Of a DNA stretch of 52,397 nucleotides, positions 14,491-22,017 are shown piece after piece. The notes below the pieces were generated by a model. That model was not told the origin of the DNA. It saw only the letters and a program-made list of their open reading frames with translations, and ran no database searches. Source of the stretch: BS750m-G62 sp964577175 (GTDB lineage Bacteria; Planctomycetota; Phycisphaerae; FEN-1346). The stretch covers positions 1-52,397 of the forward strand of contig CAZNYC010000011.1 of assembly GCA_964577175.1 (NCBI GenBank), read 5' to 3'. Made by a program: the position numbers and the translations under genes. Numbering within the stretch: position 1 is the stretch's first letter; every line of letters starts with the position of its first letter.

Positions 14491-16023
14491 ATGGTTCCGC
14501 CGTCGTCAATGTGTCCGCCGAAACCGCCGCTCGCCATCCCGGAGGGGCTGGTGGAGCGGCTGCGCGAGCGGACGGGTGTCGCGGTCCGGTTCTTCGACGG
14601 CCGGGGCGCCCCGCTGCCCGACGACGCCACGGCGCCAAACGCCGCGCCGGGCCCCTCCGGCGAAGGGGTACTGGCCCGCCTCGTCCGGTCGGCAATCGAA
14701 ACCGGCCGGGACCAGGCCGAGGCCTTCGAGGACGGGGTGGCGGCGGCGTGGCCGATCCGTCACCACGGCCGGCCGACGCTCGTGGCCGCAGGGACGCTGG
14801 ACGACGTCGGGCCCGGCGGCCCGGGTGCAGAGCGGCGCCTCCTGGCGGCCGTGGGCGAGGCCGTCCGCCACCGGTTCGCCCTGGCCGAGGCCGACGCCCG
14901 CTGCGACTCGCTCTCCGGGGCGCTGGCCCAGAGTTTCGAGGAAATCACCCTCCTGCATAACGTGGGAGAGATCCTTCGCGTCACCCGGCCGATTCCGGCG
15001 TTGCTCGAATACGTCTGCGACGAACTGTGCGAGACGACGGGGGCCGAGGCGGCCGCCGCCTGCCTGCCGGACGCCGACGGCGGTGAGCCGCTCGTCGTCT
15101 CGGCCGGCGAGCCGCCCGTCGCCGAGGCCGACCTGCCGCGCCTCATGAACGACCTCCTCGACGGGGCCGGCGGGGCGGAGACGATCCACAATTACTGCCA
15201 GGACGAGCCGGCGCTGGCCCGTCTCTCGCCGGCGCTGGATCGCGTGGCGGTCGTGCCCCTGCCGCTCGGCGACGACGCGGCCGGCGCCGTCGCCATCTTC
15301 AACCGTCCCCGGATGGAGTTCGGGAGCCCGGACCTGAAACTCGTCCGCTCCAGCGCCAACGCCACCGCCGTCTTCATCGAGAACCGCCGCCTCTACCGCG
15401 ACCTCCGCACGATGATGCTCGACCTCGTGCGGGCGCTGGTGTCGAGCGTGGACGCGAAGGATCCGTACACGTGCGGTCACAGCGAACGCGTGGCCGTCCT
15501 GTGCCGCGAACTCGCACGCCAACTCGGCCTCACGGACGAGGAGATCGAGCAGGCGTACATGGCGGGGCTGCTGCACGATATCGGCAAGATCGGCACGCCG
15601 GAGGCGATCCTCTGCAAGGAAGGGTCGCTGCTGCCCGAAGAACGCCGTGTCATCGGCGAGCACCCGGACGTCGGCGGCCGTATCCTCAAGGACATCAAAC
15701 AACTCGGCGCCGTCCGCGAGGCCGTCGTCCATCACCACGAACGGCTGGACGGGTCGGGGTATCCGCGCGGCGTGTCGGGCGAGGCCGTGCCGCTGCTGGC
15801 GCGCATCGTCGGGCTGGCGGACTCGTTCGACGCGATGACGAGCACCCGGCCGTACCGCGAGAGCCTGCCGCTGGGGGAGGTCACGGCGGAGATCGACCGG
15901 CACACGGGCTCGCAGTTCGACCCGCGGGTGGCGGAAGCGTTCAAACGGATCGACACGGCCCGCCTCATGCAGGCCGACGACGGGCCGCACCGCGGCCCCT
16001 GCACGGCGGAGACGGGGAGGTAA
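14491..16023 (+). CDS. GAF/HD-GYP c-di-GMP phosphodiesterase
   Basis: A 510-residue soluble protein. The N-terminal 130 residues are Ala/Pro-rich and not assigned. A GAF-like domain spans about 150-295, beginning LLHNVGEILRVTRPIPALLE. The HD-GYP domain spans about 315-500, with the opening HSERVAVLCRELA, the HD pair H362-D363 in LLHDIGKIGTPE, and the GYP-containing loop HHHERLDGSGYP at residues 414-425. These are the features of active phosphodiesterases that hydrolyse c-di-GMP to pGpG or GMP. ATG 14491 lies 8 bases after the receiver gene, whose protein may control it in trans. STAS and GspE-like genes follow with very short spacing, so the operon contains its own c-di-GMP-degrading enzyme. 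Confidence 0.93.
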   Translation: MVPPSSMCPPKPPLAIPEGLVERLRERTGVAVRFFDGRGAPLPDDATAPNAAPGPSGEGVLARLVRSAIETGRDQAEAFEDGVAAAWPIRHHGRPTLVAAGTLDDVGPGGPGAERRLLAAVGEAVRHRFALAEADARCDSLSGALAQSFEEITLLHNVGEILRVTRPIPALLEYVCDELCETTGAEAAAACLPDADGGEPLVVSAGEPPVAEADLPRLMNDLLDGAGGAETIHNYCQDEPALARLSPALDRVAVVPLPLGDDAAGAVAIFNRPRMEFGSPDLKLVRSSANATAVFIENRRLYRDLRTMMLDLVRALVSSVDAKDPYTCGHSERVAVLCRELARQLGLTDEEIEQAYMAGLLHDIGKIGTPEAILCKEGSLLPEERRVIGEHPDVGGRILKDIKQLGAVREAVVHHHERLDGSGYPRGVSGEAVPLLARIVGLADSFDAMTSTRPYRESLPLGEVTAEIDRHTGSQFDPRVAEAFKRIDTARLMQADDGPHRGPCTAETGR

Positions 16024-16028
16024 CCCCC

Positions 16029-16364
16029 ATGGCGACGACGGCGGATGCATACGGAAGCATGATGGTCCTGTCGGTGGAGCCGGCGCTGACGGCCCGTGAG
16101 GGCGACGAGTTCCGCGAGGTGGCCGGTGAGCAACTTCGCTCCGGCGCCCGGTGGTTCATCCTCGACCTCTCCGGGGTCGGCTACTTCGACAGCGCCGGCC
16201 TGGAGGCGCTGGTCTGGTTCCAGGAGCAGATCGCCTCCACGGACGGCGACGTGAAGGTGGCCGGCCTGAAGGGCCTGGCCCGCCAGACGTTCGAGATCGT
16301 TCGCTTCGACCGCAAGTTCCACGTGTTCGATTCGGTACACGAGGCCGTCAAGAGTTTCCACTGA
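16029..16364 (+). CDS. STAS-domain protein (anti-sigma factor antagonist type)
   Basis: A 111-residue single STAS domain. The core ARWFILDLSGVGYFDSAGLE contains the D-S-A-G motif, whose Ser is the phosphorylation site in SpoIIAA-type antagonists. The regular strand-helix order follows (ALVWFQEQIAS, DVKVAGLKGLARQTFEIV, HVFDSVHEAVKSF). ATG 16029 is 5 bases after the HD-GYP stop. STAS proteins usually act in partner-switching with a serine kinase of the RsbW/SpoIIAB type and a PP2C phosphatase, but neither is visible in the window, so partners must be elsewhere or the domain has a different binding role in this cluster. Confidence 0.92.
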   Translation: MATTADAYGSMMVLSVEPALTAREGDEFREVAGEQLRSGARWFILDLSGVGYFDSAGLEALVWFQEQIASTDGDVKVAGLKGLARQTFEIVRFDRKFHVFDSVHEAVKSFH

Positions 16365-16416
16365 CCGCGACGGACGGGATCCCCCCGCCGCCGGCATGAG
16401 ACAGGTGGCATCGGCT

Positions 16417-18177
16417 ATGGCACAGACCAACGGCACCCCGCGACGGGCTCGCCTGGGCGACCTGCTGATCGCCCGCGAGGCGATTACCAACGACCAACTC
16501 CAGCATGCCCTGGAGGTCCAGCAGAACGGCCAGCAGGACCGTCTGCTCGGCGAAATCCTCGTCGACCTCGGGTACGCGACCCAGGGCCAGGTACTCTCGG
16601 CCGTGGCGGAGGCGTGCGGCGTGCCGTTCGTCCGCCTCGTCCCGCAACTGGTCGACCCGTCCGTCCGACGGGTTCTCCCTGCGGCCTTCATTCAGAAGCA
16701 CTGCGTCCTGCCGCTCTTCCGCGTCCGCGACGTGCTGACGGCGGCGGTCTCGGAACCCTCGAACGTCTTCCTGGTAGACGAAATCGCGCACGCGGCGGGG
16801 CTGAGTGTCCAGGTGGTCGCCGCCACCGCCGACAACATCTACCGGATGCTCGACGAGACCCGACAGGACGGCAAAGAGGTGGGCCAGGCGGTGGACGAGC
16901 CCGGCCTCGGTGTCTCGGTCTCCGACGACATCCTCCTGCCGGACGATTACGAGACGATGTACGGCAACTGGCCGCCCGAAAAGGTGGCCGGCCTGCTCAT
17001 TCGCGAGGCGGTCCGCGCCCGCGCGACGGCCATTCACCTGGAGCCGGACGAGAAGGTGCTGCGGATTCGATTCCGGATCGACGGCGTGCTGCACGTGGTG
17101 ATGCGCCCGCCCGCCCGGATGGCGGAGGGCCTCGCCGCCGCTTTCCGCGAGATGCTCGGGTCCACGACGGCGTCGGCCAAGGTGCCGGACTACCACCGCA
17201 GCGCGCGGCTCCTGGTGCAGGGCCAGCCGGTCCAGTTGCACGTCACGGGCCTGGGCGGTGCGTTCGGCCGGCGGACGGTGGTTCGCCTGGTCCGCGAGGA
17301 GGATGCCCAGAAACCCCTCGAAAAACTCGGGGCCGATTTCCGACTCCTGGCCGACTACCGCGACCTCCTCGCCGAGCCGCGGGGACTCATCCTCCTGGCC
17401 GGGCCGCGCGAAAGCGGCATCACGACGACCCTGTACAGCACGATCGGGGCGCTCGACCCGATTCGTTTCAACGTCTGCACGTTCGAGTCCGCCGTCACCT
17501 TCGCCATGCCGGGGGTCAACCAGTTCTCGCCCGCCACCAGCGGCGAGCGGGACCCCGCCAAGGTCTTGCCGCGCCTCTTGTGCCAGCAGCCGGACGTACT
17601 GGCGCTGGACGGCACGCTGGACGGCCCGGTCACGCCGTGGGCAGTGGAAGCGGCTCTGGACGGGTGCCTCGTCGTGGCGGATATCCGGGGCTGCGATGCC
17701 GCCGACGCTGTTGCCCGGCTGGCGGGGCAGGTGGCGCCGGACCTCCTGGCGAAGGCCCTTCGCGGGGTGCTGGCCCAGCGGCTGGTCCGGACGGTGTGTC
17801 TGCACTGCCGCACCAGCCACGAGCCCTCGGCCGCCCTCCGGCGCCGGGTGGCCGAGACCTTCGGCCCCGTGGAGGAGTACGTCAAGGGACGCGGGTGCGC
17901 CAACTGTTTCCAGACGGGTTTCTACGGTCGCATCGGCCTCTACGAACTCGTGACGATGGACCCGGCACTGGCCGACGTGGTCCGCCGGGGCGAGGGCGTC
18001 GAGGCCCTCCGCCGGGCGTTCGGCGACGCCGACCGGCTCAGCCTGTGGAGCGACGGTATCAACAAGGTCCGGGCGGGGATTACGTCGCTCGAAGAAGTGC
18101 TGCGCGTGCTGGCGGGATGCCCCGGCGGCCTGAACGGCGCCCGGATACCCGCCGACAGCCTTACGGTCGAGACCTGA
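16417..18177 (+). CDS. GspE/PilB-family protein with degenerate nucleotide-binding motifs (predicted pseudo-ATPase)
   Basis: A 586-residue homologue of GspE/PilB. The N-terminal 150 residues resemble a MshEN domain (RLGDLLIAREAITNDQLQHA; LGEILVDLGYATQGQVLSAV). The core fold is kept (RIRFRIDGVLHVV, QRLVRTVCLHC) and the zinc Cys pairs C461/C464 and C494/C497 remain. The catalytic motifs are not kept. Walker A is G329-P-R-E-S-G-I335-T-T-T-L-Y, with Ile for the essential Lys. The Asp box EDPVE is TFESAVT. Walker B is QQPDVLALDGTLD, with Gly399 for the catalytic Glu. The His-box His is Arg424. ATG 16417 has AGGTGG upstream; ATG 16396 has no site. The intact length and frame argue against simple decay. 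Confidence 0.93.
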   Translation: MAQTNGTPRRARLGDLLIAREAITNDQLQHALEVQQNGQQDRLLGEILVDLGYATQGQVLSAVAEACGVPFVRLVPQLVDPSVRRVLPAAFIQKHCVLPLFRVRDVLTAAVSEPSNVFLVDEIAHAAGLSVQVVAATADNIYRMLDETRQDGKEVGQAVDEPGLGVSVSDDILLPDDYETMYGNWPPEKVAGLLIREAVRARATAIHLEPDEKVLRIRFRIDGVLHVVMRPPARMAEGLAAAFREMLGSTTASAKVPDYHRSARLLVQGQPVQLHVTGLGGAFGRRTVVRLVREEDAQKPLEKLGADFRLLADYRDLLAEPRGLILLAGPRESGITTTLYSTIGALDPIRFNVCTFESAVTFAMPGVNQFSPATSGERDPAKVLPRLLCQQPDVLALDGTLDGPVTPWAVEAALDGCLVVADIRGCDAADAVARLAGQVAPDLLAKALRGVLAQRLVRTVCLHCRTSHEPSAALRRRVAETFGPVEEYVKGRGCANCFQTGFYGRIGLYELVTMDPALADVVRRGEGVEALRRAFGDADRLSLWSDGINKVRAGITSLEEVLRVLAGCPGGLNGARIPADSLTVET

Positions 18178-18216
18178 CCGGCAGAAACAGCCGCGCAGCC
18201 TCGTCGGGTGGTCGTC

Positions 18217-19074
18217 CTAGCGCCCGCCGAGTTGGTTGATCTTCTTCATGATCTTCTCGCGCTCGCCCTTATGCTTCTCGTCGTTGGGGATGTGGTCGAG
18301 CATTTTCCGGTAGATGGTCAGGGCGGCGCGGGCGTCGCCGTTCTGGACGTGGAGGTCGGCGACCTTCTCGGCGAGTTTCTTGTCCTTGTACCGCTGGTTG
18401 GGGTCCTTGGCCTCGAAGAGTTTGTTGTAGAACGTCAGGGCGCGTTTGGGATCGCCGGCCTTTCGGCAAAGTTCGCCGATGGACTTGATGAGGTCCTCGT
18501 TCTTGTCCTGCTCGTTCTCCGGGATCATGGAGTAGACCTGGAGGTACGCCCGGAGCGCCTGGCGGTGTTCGGCGGCCTGTTCGTAAAAGCGGGCGACCTT
18601 CTCCAGGTTTCCGCGGCGTTTGGCCTGGACGCGGCCGGCCGTCTGGTCGATCATCGCCTGCACCGGCTTCGCGACCTTATCCTGCTTCTTCTGCAGCGCC
18701 TGGACCTGCTTCACGAGCGGTGCCATTTGCCGGTCGAACTGTTGAATTTTCTGGGCCGAGGCCACGAGGATGGCCTTGTACTTCATCAGGGCCCGCGACC
18801 GTTTGCCCTGTTCGAGTTGCTTGGTGGCGTTGCCGGGATTCTCCAGGCCCTTCTGCGCCTGCTGCTGGACCTGCTGGATCTTCATCGTGAGGTCGAATTC
18901 ATGCGTCTGCAACGCCATCAACTTCTCGTTGATGCGCGCGATCTGCTCCGAGATGTCGTCGCCGTCGTCGTCGCGCGCGTAGGCCAGGGCGACGGCGGGC
19001 GCGGCGGCCAGCAGGAGCGCCAGCACGAGCGCCCCGATCAGCCGGACGGCCGGACCTTCCGCTTCGTGCCGCAT
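18217..19074 (-). CDS. Secreted coiled-coil/TPR-like protein, unknown function
   Basis: A 285-residue protein with a signal peptide (LIGALVLALLLAAAPAVALA) and a mature part that is almost entirely helical. A long coiled coil (about 45-150) is rich in Lys, Gln and Leu (KLMALQTHEFDLTMKIQQVQ, MAPLVKQVQALQKKQDKVAK). TPR-like repeats follow (VARFYEQAAEHRQALRAYLQ, ELCRKAGDPKRALTFYNKLF, DLHVQNGDARAALTIYRKML). The composition suggests a periplasmic scaffold. It lies on the opposite strand, convergent with the pil cluster (39-base gap), and 90 bases downstream of rplU. The annotated start matches the signal peptide; a GGAGAGG purine run is just upstream. No named family is recognised. Confidence 0.8.
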   Translation of the reverse strand: MRHEAEGPAVRLIGALVLALLLAAAPAVALAYARDDDGDDISEQIARINEKLMALQTHEFDLTMKIQQVQQQAQKGLENPGNATKQLEQGKRSRALMKYKAILVASAQKIQQFDRQMAPLVKQVQALQKKQDKVAKPVQAMIDQTAGRVQAKRRGNLEKVARFYEQAAEHRQALRAYLQVYSMIPENEQDKNEDLIKSIGELCRKAGDPKRALTFYNKLFEAKDPNQRYKDKKLAEKVADLHVQNGDARAALTIYRKMLDHIPNDEKHKGEREKIMKKINQLGGR

Positions 19075-19164
19075 GGTTTCACCTCTCCTATGCTCGGCGT
19101 GTGCGGGGACCGGCGATCCGGGGATTCCGCCCGACCCCGGACGGAGGGGCCGGACGCCGGCCGA

Positions 19165-19476
19165 CTACGCCTCAATCCGCGTCACGCGGACGTCGAGGTA
19201 ATGTTGCCGATGGCCCCGATGGGTCCGCGAGTTCTTGCGCCGGCGGAGTTTAAAGACCTCCAGTTTCGGCCCCTTCGCCGGGCCCAGGACCTCCGCCGTC
19301 ACCTTGGCCCCGTCCACGAGCGGCGTGCCCACGCGGGTGCCTTTCTCGTCGCCGACGAGCAGGACCCGGTCGAACGTGATCGTGCTGCCGGTCTCGGCGT
19401 CGCGGGTGTCCACCTGGACGGTCTGACCTTCCTCGACACGCACCTGCGTGCCGCTGTCTTCGATGATTGCGTACAT
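19165..19476 (-). CDS. rplU: 50S ribosomal protein L21
   Basis: Ribosomal protein L21, 103 residues, the usual length. It starts MYAIIEDSGTQVRVEEGQTV and contains VLLVGDEKGTRVGTPLV and the basic block KLRRRKNSRTHRGHRQHYLDV that binds 23S rRNA domain I. The start ATG has GGAG six bases upstream. In most bacteria rplU is followed by rpmA (L27) and obg; here the gene downstream encodes an exported coiled-coil protein and no L27 is in the window. A well-formed promoter precedes it (19517-19545). Confidence 0.97.
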   Translation of the reverse strand: MYAIIEDSGTQVRVEEGQTVQVDTRDAETGSTITFDRVLLVGDEKGTRVGTPLVDGAKVTAEVLGPAKGPKLEVFKLRRRKNSRTHRGHRQHYLDVRVTRIEA

Positions 19477-19484
19477 AACGTGCT

Positions 19485-19515
19485 CCGTGGCGTACCCTTA
19501 TACGAATAGCCACGG
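19485..19515. promoter_or_regulatory. Inverted repeat overlapping the rplU transcription start region
   Basis: Perfect 7-bp arms CCGTGGC (19485-19491) and GCCACGG (19509-19515) with a 17-base centre, between the rplU -10 box and its ribosome-binding site. One arm falls about at the expected transcription start, so an operator is as likely as an RNA leader hairpin. Confidence 0.35.
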
Positions 19516-19516
19516 C

Positions 19517-19545
19517 AGTGTAACGACGCGATGAGGCGAAATCAA
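19517..19545 (-). promoter_or_regulatory. Sigma70-type promoter for rplU
   Basis: Read on the minus strand: -35 TTGATT (19545-19540), 17-base spacer, -10 TACACT (19522-19517). Both boxes are near consensus at optimal spacing, and the start codon lies about 40 bases downstream. Confidence 0.65.
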
Positions 19546-19673
19546 GCCTCATCCGGCCACCGATTTGGACGCCCGGCCGGGCCCGCCTATTCGGTGCCGA
19601 CCCCCAATCGGCTTGAACCCGCCGTCCCCGCGCGGTACAGTCGGGGCTCTCCCCGACGCGCAAAGGTGAAACC

Positions 19674-20879
19674 ATGGCCACCGTACCGGACGCCAGCGGC
19701 CGTTTCGGCACCTACGGGGGGCGGTACGTCCCCGAAACGCTGATGGCGGCTCTCGAACAACTCGCCGAGGCCTACGCCGAGGCCCGCGAGGACGAGGAGT
19801 TCCAGCAGCAACTGGACTACCTGCTCCAACACTACGTGGGCCGGCCCACGCCGCTCTACTTCGCCCGCCGGCTGACCGAGGCCTGGGGCGGGGCACGCCT
19901 CTACCTGAAGCGCGAGGACCTGACCCACACCGGCGCCCACAAGATCAACAACACGGTCGGCCAGGCCCTGCTGACCGACCGCATGGGCAAGACCCGCATG
20001 ATTGCCGAGACCGGGGCGGGGCAGCACGGCGTGGCCACGGCCACCGGGGCCGCCTTCCTCGGCCTGGAGTGCGACATCTACATGGGCACCGAGGACATGC
20101 GGCGCCAGCGGCTGAACGTCTTCCGCATGCGGGCCCTCGGAGCACGCGTCGTGCCCGTCGAGACGGGCCAGTGCACCCTGAAGGACGCCATCAACGAGGC
20201 GATGCGCGACTGGATGGCGAGCGTGGAGACGACGCACTACTGTTTCGGCACGACCGCCGGACCGCACCCCTTTCCCGTGATGGTCCGGGACTTCCAGTCG
20301 GTCGTCGGCCGCGAGATTCGCCGCCAGTGCCGGAAGCAGGAGGGGTGCCTGCCGTCGGCGGTGGTGGCGTGCGTGGGTGGCGGGTCGAACGCCGCCGGCG
20401 CGTTTTTCGCCTTCATCGACGACGAGGACGTGGACCTCGTGGGTGTGGAGGCCGGCGGGCACGGGTTGGACTCCGGCGAGCATGCCGCCCCCCTCTGCGC
20501 CGGCCGGCCCGGCGTGCTGCACGGGTCGCTCTCCTACGTCCTCCAGGACGAGGCCGGCCAGACGCTGCCCGTCCACTCGGTGAGTGCGGGCCTGGATTAC
20601 CCGGGCGTGGGGCCGGAGCACTCGTACTGGAAAGACCTCGGCCGGGTCCGCTACACCGCCGCCACGGATGAGGAGGCGTTGGAGGCGTTCGTGGAACTCT
20701 CGCGGATGGAGGGCATCGTGCCGGCGCTGGAGTCCTCCCACGCCCTGGTCGAGGCGAAACGGATGGCCCCGAAACACGACCGCCGCGACGTCATCGTCGT
20801 GAACCTCTCCGGCCGGGGCGACAAGGACGTGGAGGAGGCCGCCCGCCTTCTCGGTGACCGCCTCGGCGGCGGCGAGTAG
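19674..20879 (+). CDS. trpB: Tryptophan synthase beta chain
   Basis: Tryptophan synthase beta subunit of 401 residues, which condenses indole with serine using PLP. The N-terminus (FGTYGGRYVPETLMAALEQL) is that of TrpB1. PLP lysine K90 lies in THTGAHKINN, and the phosphate-binding loop is CVGGGSNAAGAF. GAGQHGVATATGAAF and the HSVSAGLDYPGVGPEHSYW segment, which closes over the active site, are intact. ATG 19674 has AAAGGTG about 8 bases upstream. trpA follows on the same strand after 126 bases that contain a dispersed palindromic repeat. The rest of the trp pathway is not in the window. Confidence 0.98.
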   Translation: MATVPDASGRFGTYGGRYVPETLMAALEQLAEAYAEAREDEEFQQQLDYLLQHYVGRPTPLYFARRLTEAWGGARLYLKREDLTHTGAHKINNTVGQALLTDRMGKTRMIAETGAGQHGVATATGAAFLGLECDIYMGTEDMRRQRLNVFRMRALGARVVPVETGQCTLKDAINEAMRDWMASVETTHYCFGTTAGPHPFPVMVRDFQSVVGREIRRQCRKQEGCLPSAVVACVGGGSNAAGAFFAFIDDEDVDLVGVEAGGHGLDSGEHAAPLCAGRPGVLHGSLSYVLQDEAGQTLPVHSVSAGLDYPGVGPEHSYWKDLGRVRYTAATDEEALEAFVELSRMEGIVPALESSHALVEAKRMAPKHDRRDVIVVNLSGRGDKDVEEAARLLGDRLGGGE

Positions 20880-20895
20880 CCGCGCCGACCACGCA

Positions 20896-20966
20896 AGTGC
20901 CACGGTTTGCTCGCCAAGCCGTGTTCTCCGAATGACGGGCACGGATTGACAAGCAATGCGTGGCAC
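20896..20966. repeat. Palindromic repeat family D, copy 1 (paired)
   Basis: Between trpB and trpA two imperfect palindromes face each other. GTGCCACGGTTTG...CAAGCCGTG (20898-20923) is followed by GGCACGGATTGACAAGCAATG and GTGGCAC (20938-20966). The second half resembles the element at 26337-26367. No T-run is present, so both trp genes can still be co-transcribed. Confidence 0.7.
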
Positions 20967-21005
20967 CCCCGCGCACAAGCGCTGACACTGCACAAGGGTA
21001 TCACC

Positions 21006-21815
21006 GTGAACCGCGTCACCGCCGCCTTCGAGCGCCTCCGCGACGCGCACCGGGCCGCCTTCATGCCATTCATCTCGGCCGGCGACCCCAGTTTGGAGGC
21101 GACCGAGGCCATCCTCCCCGCCCTTCAGGACCGCGGGGCGGCCGACCTCGTGGAACTGGGCGTCCCGTTCTCCGACCCCATCGCCGACGGGCCGACCATC
21201 CAGGCGAGTTATCAGCGGGCCCTCGGGCGCGGCGTCACGCCGCAGGCCATCCTCGACATGCTCTCGCATCTGCGCGACGGCGGGCTGGACCTGCCCGTCT
21301 GCCTCATGGTCTCGTACTCGCTCGTCTATCGGCCGGGGATGGAAACGTTCATCGAGCGGGCGGCCGAGGCGGGCGTCGACGGCCTCATCGTGCCGGACCT
21401 GCCCGCCGACGAGGCGGGGTCCCTGGAAAAGGCCCTTCGCGGACACGACCTCGTGTACATTCCCCTGGTGGCCCCCACCACGCCACCCGCACGGCGGGAG
21501 AAGGTCATCGCGCATGGTACCGGGTTCATTTACTGCGTCGTGGTGGCCGGCATCACGGGCGAGCGCGACGCCCTGCCGGAGCATCTGGACGAGTACGTCC
21601 GCGGCATCCGGGAGGAGGCGAGCGTGCCGGCGTGCGTGGGCTTCGGCCTGTCGCGGCCGGAACACATCAAGGCCGTGGCCGAGGTGGCCGACGGGGCGAT
21701 CGTCGGCAGCGCCATCATCCACCGGATCGCGGACCACGCCGACGAGGCGCCGGCCGACATCGCCCGGGCGGTGGCGGACTTCTGCGCCGACCTCTCGGCC
21801 CCGCTGCGCGGGTAA
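21006..21815 (+). CDS. trpA: Tryptophan synthase alpha chain
   Basis: Tryptophan synthase alpha subunit of 269 residues, a TIM barrel that cleaves indole-3-glycerol phosphate and channels indole to TrpB. The diagnostic FMPFISAGDPSLEATEAILP, the active-site Glu and Asp in DLVELGVPFSDPIADGP, and CVGFGLSRPEHIKAVAEVAD with IVGSAIIHRI for phosphate binding are present. GTG 21006 is chosen because translation upstream of it is repeat-derived sequence and the family normally begins close to R-x-x-x-x-F-x-x-L. The ribosome site is weak (AAGGGTATCACC). It follows trpB after 126 bases and is followed by an inverted-repeat element. Confidence 0.97.
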   Translation: MNRVTAAFERLRDAHRAAFMPFISAGDPSLEATEAILPALQDRGAADLVELGVPFSDPIADGPTIQASYQRALGRGVTPQAILDMLSHLRDGGLDLPVCLMVSYSLVYRPGMETFIERAAEAGVDGLIVPDLPADEAGSLEKALRGHDLVYIPLVAPTTPPARREKVIAHGTGFIYCVVVAGITGERDALPEHLDEYVRGIREEASVPACVGFGLSRPEHIKAVAEVADGAIVGSAIIHRIADHADEAPADIARAVADFCADLSAPLRG

Positions 21816-21843
21816 GGTGTGACGGGCGCCACAGGGCGCAGCG

Positions 21844-21976
21844 CATGTCATGCTGAGGCCCGCTTGCGGGCCGAAGCATCTCGCCGTGGCCGTGGCCTTA
21901 TGCCTTTCGCACCCTGGCACGGGTACGGCTCGTGCCGTGGCCGGCGGCGAGATGCTTCGCTTCGCTCGGCGTGACA
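21844..21976. repeat. Dispersed repeat family B, copy 1 (long inverted repeat)
   Basis: Left arm TGTCATGCTGAGG...GAAGCATCTCGCCGTGG (from 21846) and right arm GGCGGCGAGATGCTTCG...GCGTGACAG (to 21976) are imperfect inverted copies of one another around a central segment that itself contains GGCACGGGTACGGCTCGTGCC. It fills most of the 200 bases between the convergent trpA and the lipoprotein gene. Confidence 0.8.
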
Positions 21977-22017
21977 GGACCTGCGGCGTGGCGTGGCAAC
22001 GAGTACCGCAGACACCG

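Noticed and set aside
15471..16028. N-terminal extension of the STAS protein into the HD-GYP gene
   Set aside because: The open frame continues upstream only as an out-of-frame shadow of HD-GYP; ATG 16029 gives a normal single STAS domain.
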